Source: an uncultured Clostridia bacterium
Lineage (GTDB): Bacteria; Bacillota; Clostridia; Oscillospirales; CAG-272
Direction: 5' to 3'
Assembly (NCBI GenBank): GCA_947304475.1
Contig: CAMZBE010000078.1
Coordinates: forward strand, 1-6,574
DNA length: 6,574 nucleotides
Shown in pieces: positions 1-4,206 of the stretch. Position numbers and translations under genes: made by a program. The notes under the pieces were generated by a model, which ran no database searches, was not told the origin of the DNA, and worked only from the letters and a program-made list of their open reading frames with translations. Each line of letters begins with the position of its first letter. Position 1 is the stretch's first letter.

Positions 1-5
1 TATGA

Positions 6-60
6 TGCTCCTTCGGAGCAGTTATGAGAGCGCCGCCCGTTTCCGGGCGGCGCTCGTTAT
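6..60. repeat. Two adjacent perfect hairpins at the left edge
   Basis: A 6-bp stem with a 3-nt loop (6-11 with 15-20) is followed by a 12-bp perfect stem with a TTTC loop (28-39 with 44-55). The larger hairpin is bordered by the direct repeat GTTATGAG at 21-28 and 56-63; the first copy shares one base with the stem. Neither strand has a U tract after the large stem, so it is not a standard intrinsic terminator. It could be a small palindromic intergenic element, with the 8-bp repeat as a target-site duplication, or a processing or stability hairpin in the 3' UTR of a gene off the left edge. The structure is seen directly; the role is unknown. Confidence 0.55.
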
Positions 61-62
61 GA

Positions 63-99
63 GCAGACCGCGCCAAACGGCGCAGTCTGCGTTTTATTT
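63..99 (+). terminator. Intrinsic terminator for a gene left of the window
   Basis: The stem pairs GCAGAC (63-68) with GTCTGC (85-90), then after one mismatch GCGCC (70-74) with GGCGC (79-83), around an AAAC loop. It is followed by GTTTTATTT at 91-99. This is a good rightward intrinsic terminator. No gene in this window is read towards it on the plus strand, so it probably ends a gene beyond the left edge. Confidence 0.65.
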
Positions 100-120
100 G
101 ACCGAAAATGAGGATCCGCC

Positions 121-180
121 GTAGCCTCCACCCTCGGGGGAGGTGGCGCGAAGCGCCGGAAGGGGCAGTCTGCGCGGGGG
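121..180. repeat. Probable dispersed intergenic repeat with two small hairpins
   Basis: A CCTCC (125-129) / GGAGG (139-143) stem is followed directly by GGCGC-GAA-GCGCC (145-157) and a purine-rich stretch ending GGCAGTCTGCG. The decamer GCAGTCTGCG also occurs at 82-91 inside the preceding terminator. There is no start codon with a ribosome binding site. The arrangement resembles GC-rich intergenic repeats that I recall as common in Clostridia genomes. That it is a family repeat is inferred, because only one copy lies in this window. Confidence 0.35.
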
Positions 181-208
181 GCGAGCGGTTGGCCACGGCT
201 ATAGAACC

Positions 209-240
209 GCAAAACGGCGCATTCGCGCCGTTTTGCTTTT
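209..240 (+). terminator. Strong hairpin with trailing T tracts
   Basis: A 12-bp perfect stem pairs GCAAAACGGCGC (209-220) with GCGCCGTTTTGC (225-236) around an ATTC loop. The 3' arm itself carries TTTT, and a further TTTT follows at 237-240. It reads best as a rightward terminator, a second one behind 63-99. On the minus strand it lies about 70 nt beyond the aquaporin stop codon, but no U tract follows there. It may work as a two-sided transcription barrier. Confidence 0.5.
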
Positions 241-270
241 CATTGTTCCTTTATAATGAAGTTCTTTGCT

Positions 271-292
271 CCACTTTCTTACAAGAAAGTGG
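271..292. repeat. Ten-base-pair inverted repeat behind the aquaporin gene
   Basis: CCACTTTCTT (271-280) is the exact reverse complement of AAGAAAGTGG (283-292), leaving ACA-type spacing of two bases, or a 9-bp stem with a TACA loop. It lies 13 nt beyond the aquaporin stop codon on the minus strand. No U run follows on that strand, so it may protect the 3' end of the mRNA rather than terminate transcription by itself. It could also be a dispersed palindromic repeat. Confidence 0.5.
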
Positions 293-305
293 ACGTCCTC
301 TCCCA

Positions 306-1016
306 TTACTCCGCGTCCTTGTTCTCCGCGGCTTTTTCCTTATTCAGGAGCGCGTAGAGCAGGGCGGCGAGGGCGGCGCCGGCGAGCGGCGCGACGATAA
401 AGATCCAGACCTGTGCGAGCGCGTCGGTCGTGCGGTCGAAGATCCAGGCGTTCAGCGCGGTCGCGATGCTGCGGGCGGGGTTGACCGAAGTGCCGGTCAG
501 CGGGATCCCGATCAGGTGAACGAGCGTCAGCGTAAAGCCGATCACGACGCCGGCTTTCTTGCTCGTGCCGGCTTTCTCGTCGGTGACGTTCAGGATCACG
601 TAGACGAAAATGCAGGTCAGAATGATCTCGGCGAGCAGCGAGCCGATGACCGCGCCCGCGGTGACGTCTCCGCCGATCACGCCGTTGCACGCGTCACCGA
701 TGCGATTGATGCCAGCCATCTTCACGATCCCGAAGATCGCGACGCCGCCGAGAAAGCCCCCGACGACCTGTGCGCAGACGTAACCGAGGAACTCGATCCA
801 GGACATTCTCCCGGCAATCGCGCACCCCAGCGAAACGGCAGGATTGATGTGGCAGCCCGACACCCGTCCGATCGAGTACGCCATCGCCACGATCACGAGC
901 CCGAAGGTCATCGCCGTCGCCACGAGACTACCGCCGGTCAGCGCCGCAACGCCGCACGCCGCAAAAACGAGAACGAAGGTACCGATACATTCCGCAAGCA
1001 GTTTTTTGAAATTCAT
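306..1016 (-). CDS. aqpZ: Aquaporin Z-type water channel
   Basis: This is a major intrinsic protein (MIP) family channel that lets water cross the cytoplasmic membrane passively. The 236-residue product has the expected length and six hydrophobic helices. Both pore motifs are intact: HINPAVS (residues 56-62) and SVNPARS (177-183). The narrow filter matches aquaporin Z rather than GlpF: F38 in helix 2, H167 in HLIGIPLTGTS, T176 and R182. The wide-pore residues typical of glycerol facilitators are absent. I chose ATG at 1016 because AGGAG lies 9 nt upstream; an ATG 13 codons further upstream, at 1055, has no ribosome binding site and would add a lysine-rich tail. The gene stands alone, with its own promoter at 1080-1108. 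The C-terminus is short and charged, as usual for the family. Water selectivity is inferred from residues, and small neutral solutes cannot be excluded. Confidence 0.93.
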   Translation of the reverse strand: MNFKKLLAECIGTFVLVFAACGVAALTGGSLVATAMTFGLVIVAMAYSIGRVSGCHINPAVSLGCAIAGRMSWIEFLGYVCAQVVGGFLGGVAIFGIVKMAGINRIGDACNGVIGGDVTAGAVIGSLLAEIILTCIFVYVILNVTDEKAGTSKKAGVVIGFTLTLVHLIGIPLTGTSVNPARSIATALNAWIFDRTTDALAQVWIFIVAPLAGAALAALLYALLNKEKAAENKDAE

Positions 1017-1079
1017 AGTCCTTTTCTCCTTTTTATTTTTGTTTGTTCGAATCACGAGAACGCGATGCTCTCATCTGTT

Positions 1080-1108
1080 ATTATACCACCGCGCGCCGCG
1101 CGCGTCAA
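1080..1108 (-). promoter_or_regulatory. Sigma-A promoter of the aquaporin gene
   Basis: On the minus strand TTGACG (1108-1103) and TATAAT (1085-1080) are separated by exactly 17 nt of GC-only-rich DNA. The predicted start is near 1073, which gives a 5' UTR of about 57 nt before the ATG at 1016. No operator is obvious, so constitutive expression is likely. Confidence 0.8.
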
Positions 1109-1207
1109 GTTCTTTCGGAGCGCCGCGAGGCATATTTCCACAAAAAGCGCGCGGCGCCAACCGGCAACGCCCCCTCTTCAAAAACGTCAAGTATTCTTTA
1201 CATATAG

Positions 1208-1219
1208 CGCGACGTCGCG
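1208..1219. other. Twelve-base perfect palindrome between divergent promoters
   Basis: CGCGACGTCGCG sits between the leftward aquaporin promoter and the rightward promoter at 1263-1291. Apart from this palindrome and GC-rich low-complexity sequence, I see nothing coding in 1109-1262. It could be a regulator site or chance in GC-rich DNA. Confidence 0.25.
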
Positions 1220-1262
1220 TCCGTTGCGAACGGGAACGACCTTGCCGCGAAGGGCGGCGCGC

Positions 1263-1291
1263 TTGACAGAACGGACGATCCGTGGTATAAT
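1263..1291 (+). promoter_or_regulatory. Full-consensus sigma-A promoter of an RNA or leader
   Basis: TTGACA (1263-1268), a 17-nt spacer, then TATAAT (1286-1291), with the extended -10 TG at 1283-1284. This is the strongest promoter possible by consensus. The predicted start is near 1298. The nearest coding start is about 250 nt downstream, beyond an intrinsic terminator. Confidence 0.85.
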
Positions 1292-1297
1292 GATACC

Positions 1298-1439
1298 GTC
1301 GCGGGGGTAAGAAACCGGTGGCGCGTTCGCGCTACGCTTTCCCGCTTCCCGTGACCTTATGCTCTTCGTTCGTCGCGGGGTTGCACCCGCAGAACGGGGG
1401 GTTCTATATAAAGAGAAGCCGCCTTCACGGCTTCTTTTT
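1298..1439 (+). ncRNA. Structured small RNA or attenuator leader of unknown class
   Basis: The transcript is bounded by the consensus promoter ending at 1291 and the terminator at 1415-1439, giving about 142 nt. Inside I see a 7-bp hairpin (1318-1324 with 1329-1335, GTTC loop), a GCGGG/CCCGC hairpin (1375-1379 with 1386-1390), and an AGAAC-GGGGG-GTTCT hairpin (1391-1405). No convincing open reading frame with a ribosome binding site starts near its 5' end. It lies just upstream of the membrane protein gene at 1550, on the same strand. Two readings fit: a free small RNA, or a regulatory leader in which readthrough feeds 1550. GGTGGC (1317-1322) could pair with the terminator's GCCGCC (1418-1423), a possible antiterminator. 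I do not recognise 6S, SRP, T-box or a known riboswitch core. Its boundaries are predicted. Confidence 0.6.
1415..1439 (+). terminator. Intrinsic terminator of the 1298 RNA
   Basis: GAAGCCG (1415-1421) pairs with CGGCTTC (1428-1434) around a 6-nt loop and is followed by TTTTT (1435-1439). A downstream AAGCCG (1444-1449) could also pair with the 3' arm. The stem is nearly symmetric, but the U tract favours the plus strand. Confidence 0.8.
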
Positions 1440-1468
1440 GCAAAAGCCGGACGGGCGCCGTCGAAAGA

Positions 1469-1483
1469 CCGTTCCGGGAACGG
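1469..1483. repeat. Short hairpin between terminator and membrane protein gene
   Basis: CCGTTC-CGG-GAACGG forms a 6-bp stem with a 3-nt loop. It lies in the 110-nt stretch between the terminator and the start codon at 1550. No separate promoter is visible in this stretch, so expression of the gene probably depends on readthrough from 1263-1291. Confidence 0.35.
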
Positions 1484-1549
1484 GCCGCGCAAGGGGAGAA
1501 ACTCAACGCCGGGGCGTTTTCGGAACGAAAAACGAAGAGGGATAGAGTG

Positions 1550-2032
1550 ATGCAGTATAGCGAAACGTTACAACAAATCGAAAGAAGCGAGACGTTCGAC
1601 CGGCTGTATATTCTGATCGTTTTGATTGCCGTTTCGGTCGTTCTGGCGGTGACGCTTTGCCTGGCTGTTTTCCGCAAGAAGACGCCGTTCAAACTCCCGC
1701 TCGTCGTCTTCGTCATACTGCTCTGCGTTATCGGCGCATATATCTTTCAAAACGTAAAGATCTCCGAAGTCCGCGCGGATCTCGAAGCGCAAGACTACGT
1801 TACTTACGTCGGGGATTTCAAAGTCAGGTATTTCCTTTCCGGGGAGAAAGCCACCACCGTTCTGATCCCGGGCGAGGAAAAGGAGATCCGCCTGACGGTT
1901 GTGACGCTGGCGCGAAAGTATCTTTTATCGAACGCGGAAGAGATCGACAGAACGCTCTACACCGGGGAATATACGGGGGAAGTGGTCTATGCCCCCCGCA
2001 GTCGTTACGTGATCAAACTTGTTATTCACTAA
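1550..2032 (+). CDS. Small two-helix membrane protein, unknown function
   Basis: I do not recognise this 160-residue protein. A short polar N-terminus (1-18) is followed by two hydrophobic helices at about 20-41 and 49-67, joined by the positively charged loop FRKKTPFK. The cationic loop suggests a hairpin with both ends outside and the loop in the cytoplasm. The C-terminal 90 residues are soluble, rich in beta-forming residues, and probably face the exterior. There is no lipobox, cleavable signal or catalytic motif. ATG at 1550 was preferred over the GTG at 1547 because GAGGG lies 8 nt upstream of the ATG and too close to the GTG. The gene has no clear promoter of its own; transcription likely enters from the leader at 1298. 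The stop codon is 10 nt before a long hairpin at 2042. Confidence 0.75.
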   Translation: MQYSETLQQIERSETFDRLYILIVLIAVSVVLAVTLCLAVFRKKTPFKLPLVVFVILLCVIGAYIFQNVKISEVRADLEAQDYVTYVGDFKVRYFLSGEKATTVLIPGEEKEIRLTVVTLARKYLLSNAEEIDRTLYTGEYTGEVVYAPRSRYVIKLVIH

Positions 2033-2040
2033 TCGGGGAC

Positions 2041-2098
2041 GGAGCACCAAACAGAGCGCCCCCCGGCATTCGCTCGGGGGGCGCTCTGTTTGGTGCTC
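2041..2098. repeat. 58-bp hairpin repeat, copy 1
   Basis: A perfect 24-bp inverted repeat (2042-2065 with 2075-2098) has a 9-nt loop. It lies 9 nt after the stop of the 1550 gene and about 78 nt beyond the stop of the convergent gene at 2176. Neither strand has a U tract behind it. It matches 3170-3227 at 56 of 58 positions: A2046 is G3175 and T2070 is A3199. Its ends, GGAGCACCA, are the same as the acceptor end and CCA of the tRNA-Lys in copy 2. It may act as a bidirectional transcription barrier or be a dispersed tRNA-terminator-derived element. Confidence 0.8.
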
Positions 2099-2175
2099 TG
2101 GCAGAAGCAATACACAAACACAAACAAGGCAGTCTTAAAAATGGGCCCTAATCAACGGAGGTTAAGTTTATATCC

Positions 2176-2730
2176 CTATTCATTACTTGCGATTCGTTTT
2201 TTGCTTTTCCACTCGAAAAATGCTTCTGCAAGAAGAAAGCAATTAGGTTGAAGCATCGAAATGGCAAGGATCTTTTTCTTTCCCTTGTAATAACGATAGG
2301 CTCTGCCGGTGTTTATTTCCGTGATCTCTTCAAAAGAGTACCGCTTTGTTACACGAAACGAGTTGCGGAAAGAAAACCCGTCTTCGTGTATTTCGATTCT
2401 CCAATTCAAGCGAAGCATAATACAAAATATTCCGCAAAGCCAAACCAATCCAAAGGTAAACACCATAAGAAGAATCCAAGGAAGTTCACGATTTTCATTA
2501 TCGACTGTGGGGACGATCATAAGAACAAGGCAAAGAACAGGTTGTAAAACCGCGATAAAGATACCCGCAAACAAATAGTAAAGCGGTTGTAGGATTAAGT
2601 TCTCGTTTGCCGCATTCTCTTGTTCCTTTTTGTTGAAGTACTTTAGAATCCGGTTCCCATAGACTCTCACAATTGTTCCGATTATGAGCATTATTGCGAC
2701 AATAAGGAACGTGCGTACCTGTTGTTCCAT
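2176..2730 (-). CDS. Three-helix membrane protein with possible PH-like tail
   Basis: The 184-residue product has hydrophobic helices at about 5-24, 49-75 and 84-107, then a soluble tail (108-184). The tail opens with WRIEIHEDGFSFRNSF followed by RYSFEEITEI. This strand-turn-strand pattern recalls bacterial PH-like domains and DUF6560-type membrane proteins, but the family assignment is from memory and tentative. A basic, asparagine-rich loop (26-48) separates helices 1 and 2. ATG at 2730 has GGAGAGG just upstream. The base composition is clearly AT-richer than every other gene here, with codons such as AAA, AAT and ATA common, which suggests a different origin from its neighbours. It is transcribed alone from a promoter at 2899-2927. 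The function is unknown; a role as a stress or lipid-sensing membrane protein would be a guess. Confidence 0.8.
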   Translation of the reverse strand: MEQQVRTFLIVAIMLIIGTIVRVYGNRILKYFNKKEQENAANENLILQPLYYLFAGIFIAVLQPVLCLVLMIVPTVDNENRELPWILLMVFTFGLVWLCGIFCIMLRLNWRIEIHEDGFSFRNSFRVTKRYSFEEITEINTGRAYRYYKGKKKILAISMLQPNCFLLAEAFFEWKSKKRIASNE

Positions 2731-2809
2731 AACCTCTCCTACTTAATTCACAAAGAATCCCATATAAATCGTATACTCGATTGTCTTTTGAAGGCTTTTA
2801 AAAATGTTG

Positions 2810-2815
2810 ATTATA
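2810..2815 (-). promoter_or_regulatory. Second possible -10 box upstream of the 2730 gene
   Basis: TATAAT lies on the minus strand 80 nt before the ATG at 2730. No acceptable -35 hexamer is found 16-18 nt upstream and there is no extended -10 TG. It is a weak candidate for an internal promoter and is listed only because the hexamer is perfect. Confidence 0.2.
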
Positions 2816-2898
2816 CCTGCTTCAACCATAGCGTCGTGTTGCCTGAGAATTCTTCCGGCATTCGATTTGATTGCAAGGTAAAGACATAAGCATTAAAG

Positions 2899-2927
2899 AT
2901 TATACCACATAATTCTTTCCTTTTCAA
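2899..2927 (-). promoter_or_regulatory. Sigma-A promoter of the AT-rich membrane protein gene
   Basis: TTGAAA (2927-2922), a 17-nt spacer, then TATAAT (2904-2899), with an extended -10 TG before it. Transcription should start at about 2893, which leaves a 5' UTR of about 160 nt before the ATG at 2730. The predicted start falls on, or one base before, an ATG that opens a 23-codon reading frame (2893-2822). The site lies beyond the minus-strand terminator at 2977-3026, so it separates this gene from tRNA-Lys transcription. Confidence 0.75.
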
Positions 2928-2976
2928 TGATCATTGACAGATTTCAAAGCACTTCGGTTTTTTCTTCTTTTTCGCC

Positions 2977-3026
2977 ATAAAAACAAAAAAAGAAACCGCA
3001 CAAACCCTTAAAAAGGTGTTTGTGCG
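2977..3026 (-). terminator. Long intrinsic terminator, minus strand
   Basis: CGCACAAAC (2997-3005) pairs with GTTTGTGCG (3018-3026); an inner CCTT/AAGG stem continues past one bulged base. On the minus strand the stem is followed by GGTTTCTTTTTTTGTTTTT, an extended U-rich tract running to about 2977. It would catch any transcript passing the tRNA-Lys terminator, or end a separate transcript covering 3163-3036. Confidence 0.8.
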
Positions 3027-3035
3027 ATTTACCTC

Positions 3036-3054
3036 TGGTGCTCCTGCGGAGATT
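3036..3054 (-). pseudogene. Detached copy of the tRNA-Lys 3' end
   Basis: The 19 plus-strand bases TGGTGCTCCTGCGGAGATT are identical to 3220-3238, which encode the CCA, discriminator, 3' acceptor strand and half the T arm of the tRNA-Lys gene. Identity stops inside the T loop. No D arm or anticodon arm follows, so this is not a functional tRNA. It is in the same orientation as the intact gene, 184 bp away. Candidate explanations are a remnant of a second tRNA gene, or one border of an element that used the tRNA 3' end as its attachment site. Confidence 0.6.
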
Positions 3055-3169
3055 GCCTGAACCCGCGTCTCGAAAAACGGCGTGGTCGTACTCTCTGTGC
3101 CGGGGCGAGCCGCTTCGAATTTGCACGGCTCCGCCGCGCAAATTCAGAGTTCGAATCGGGAGCAAAAAG
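3055..3169. other. Noncoding DNA between the two tRNA-Lys 3' ends
   Basis: No gene with a ribosome binding site is seen. A strong hairpin pairs GAATTTGC (3117-3124) with GCAAATTC (3138-3145) and, past one mismatch, CGG with CCG. Next to it, GAGTTCGAATCGGGAGC (3147-3163) resembles a tRNA T loop and acceptor strand, but its T stem does not pair. On the minus strand GCTCC (3163-3159) could pair with the GGAGC just before the CCA at 3036, enclosing 128 nt. The sequence looks like rearranged tRNA-derived DNA. Confidence 0.35.
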
Positions 3170-3227
3170 GGAGCGCCAAACAGAGCGCCCCCCGGCATAC
3201 GCTCGGGGGGCGCTCTGTTTGGTGCTC
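3164..3227 (-). terminator. tRNA-Lys terminator overlapping the tRNA 3' end
   Basis: This is copy 2 of the 58-bp repeat (3170-3227). Its 24-bp stem (3171-3194 with 3204-3227) has one G-T pair at 3175/3223 and a 9-nt loop. On the minus strand it is followed by CC and TTTTT (3168-3164), a proper intrinsic terminator. The 5' arm begins inside the tRNA: the last four acceptor bases, the discriminator and the encoded CCA all lie in the stem. The terminator and the mature tRNA fold therefore exclude each other until the precursor is processed. Confidence 0.8.
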
Positions 3228-3295
3228 CTGCGGAGATTCGAACTCCGGACCCTTTGATTAAAAGTCAAATGCTCTACCAACTGAGCTACAGGGGC
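3220..3295 (-). tRNA. tRNA-Lys with anticodon UUU, CCA encoded
   Basis: The cloverleaf reads on the minus strand as acceptor GCCCCTG (3295-3289), D arm GCTCAGTTGGTAGAGC, anticodon arm TTTGA-CTTTTAA-TCAAA with anticodon TTT, variable loop, T arm CGGAG-TTCGAAT-CTCCG, 3' acceptor CAGGAGC, discriminator A and genomic CCA, 76 nt in all. It reads AAA and AAG lysine codons. The acceptor has a C3-A70 mismatch; the other six pairs are good. The A comes from the part shared with the hairpin repeat. The gene has its own promoter at 3311-3339 and is followed directly by a terminator sharing its last bases. It is probably functional, but the mismatch leaves the possibility of a second, diverged copy. Confidence 0.9.
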
Positions 3296-3310
3296 GTTTC
3301 GTACTTATGT

Positions 3311-3339
3311 ATAATATCACAGCACTTTCGGTTTGTCAA
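3311..3339 (-). promoter_or_regulatory. Sigma-A promoter of tRNA-Lys
   Basis: TTGACA (3339-3334), a 17-nt spacer, then TATTAT (3316-3311), with TG at the extended -10 position. The predicted start is near 3304, leaving about nine nucleotides of 5' leader for RNase P to remove. Confidence 0.8.
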
Positions 3340-3452
3340 GGTGTTTTGAAGATTTTTTCGGGTTCGGACGCGGACGCCCCGCGTACGGCGGGACGCCCGT
3401 ATGCCGACCGCGCTTCTCTTTCCGATCCAACCCGAACGCGGCGCTTCGTCGC

Positions 3453-3481
3453 TTGACTTTTCCGCCGCGGCGTGGTAAAAT
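3453..3481 (+). promoter_or_regulatory. Sigma-A promoter of the DUF308-like gene
   Basis: TTGACT (3453-3458), a 17-nt spacer, then TAAAAT (3476-3481), with an extended -10 TG. The start is near 3488, giving a 43-nt 5' UTR that contains a CCCGGG-AAA-CCCGGG hairpin (3494-3508). The hairpin lies upstream of the ribosome binding site and leaves it free. Confidence 0.75.
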
Positions 3482-3530
3482 GAACGTAGAACGCCCGGGA
3501 AACCCGGGACGGCGACGAAAGGACGAAATC

Positions 3531-4151
3531 ATGGGACTTGTGAAGAAAATTAAGGCGATCAACTGGGGCTATCTGTGGCTTGCCGTGCTGATCGGCGGCG
3601 CGGGGATCCTGATCCTTGCCTACCCGAACAAAACGCTTGCCGTCGTGGCGATCACGGTCGGCGTGGTGACGCTTCTGCTCGGAGCGGTGCAGGCGATCCG
3701 GGTGCTGTCGGACAAAAAACGTGGGTTCAAGTTCGCCGTCGGGATCGTGGCGGCGTCGATCGCGGCGATCGCCGGGATCCTCTGCCTGATCCTGCGCGAG
3801 AAGATCGCGGAGTTCATCCCCTCGCTGGTCTCGCTGTTTCTGATCATCGACGCGTCCTTCAAACTGCAGACCGTCGTGCGCGCGCGACAGTTCAAGTCCA
3901 AGGCGTGCTGGGCGCTGATGGTCCTCTCGATCGTGACCATCGCCCTCTCCTTCATCGTGATCCGTATGGAAGGCGGCGACGCCGAAAAGATCCTCGTGAT
4001 GTTCGGGCTGTCGCTTATCGCCGACGCGCTCGGGAACCTGTTCTCCTTCTTCTTCGTCGGAGCGGTCGAAAAAGCCGAGCGCGAGAAGATCCTCAAAGAA
4101 AACGCGTCGGAACCCCCCGCCGAGGGCGCGGAAGACGCGCCCCAAGCGTAA
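3531..4151 (+). CDS. DUF308/HdeD-like six-helix membrane protein
   Basis: The 206-residue protein has six hydrophobic helices at about 12-30, 36-57, 67-88, 93-115, 125-145 and 153-178, then a charged, alanine- and proline-rich tail (180-206). The paired-helix pattern, with WLAVLIGGAGILILAYP, a short turn and a second glycine-rich helix, is typical of DUF308/HdeD membrane proteins. HdeD in Escherichia coli is linked to acid resistance, but in Bacillota the role is generally unknown, so no substrate or stress is assigned. ATG at 3531 was chosen because AAAGGA lies 7 nt upstream and the promoter start (about 3488) excludes longer forms, whose extra residues read as GC-rich nonsense. The gene is alone on its strand and converges with argG. 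Charged residues R89, D107, K111 and D165 lie within or beside helices and may matter for function. Confidence 0.85.
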   Translation: MGLVKKIKAINWGYLWLAVLIGGAGILILAYPNKTLAVVAITVGVVTLLLGAVQAIRVLSDKKRGFKFAVGIVAASIAAIAGILCLILREKIAEFIPSLVSLFLIIDASFKLQTVVRARQFKSKACWALMVLSIVTIALSFIVIRMEGGDAEKILVMFGLSLIADALGNLFSFFFVGAVEKAEREKILKENASEPPAEGAEDAPQA

Positions 4152-4168
4152 CCAAGCCAAAAGGAAAG

Positions 4169-4201
4169 CGGCTCGCCTTGGCGAGCCGTTCTCTTTCTCT
4201 T
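4169..4201 (+). terminator. Terminator-like hairpin after the DUF308-like gene
   Basis: CGGCTCGC (4169-4176) pairs with GCGAGCCG (4181-4188) around CTTG, and is followed by the pyrimidine-rich TTCTCTTTCTCTT. The U tract is interrupted by C residues, so termination may be partial. It lies 17 nt after the stop codon. Confidence 0.6.
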
Positions 4202-4206
4202 CGGGG

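Noticed and set aside
108..1310. Long plus-strand open frame opposite the aquaporin gene
   Set aside because: It is antisense to aqpZ, whose motifs are unambiguous. Its product is arginine- and aspartate-rich low-complexity sequence without a ribosome binding site.
1298..1439. Assignment of the RNA to 6S, T-box, SRP or TPP/SAM riboswitch classes
   Set aside because: None of the conserved cores I know is present. GGTGGCGCG only superficially resembles the T-box motif, and the length is short for 6S.
2041..3227. CRISPR array
   Set aside because: There are only two widely spaced copies of a hairpin repeat, with no regular spacers and no cas genes.
3020..3349. Plus-strand open frame reading through the tRNA-Lys gene
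   Set aside because: It ends in the IRTPDPLIKSQMLYQLSYRG peptide produced by antisense translation of tRNA genes, a familiar false gene.
3531..4151. Assigning acid-resistance function to the DUF308-like protein
   Set aside because: The link rests on the distant Escherichia coli HdeD; nothing in the neighbourhood supports acid stress.
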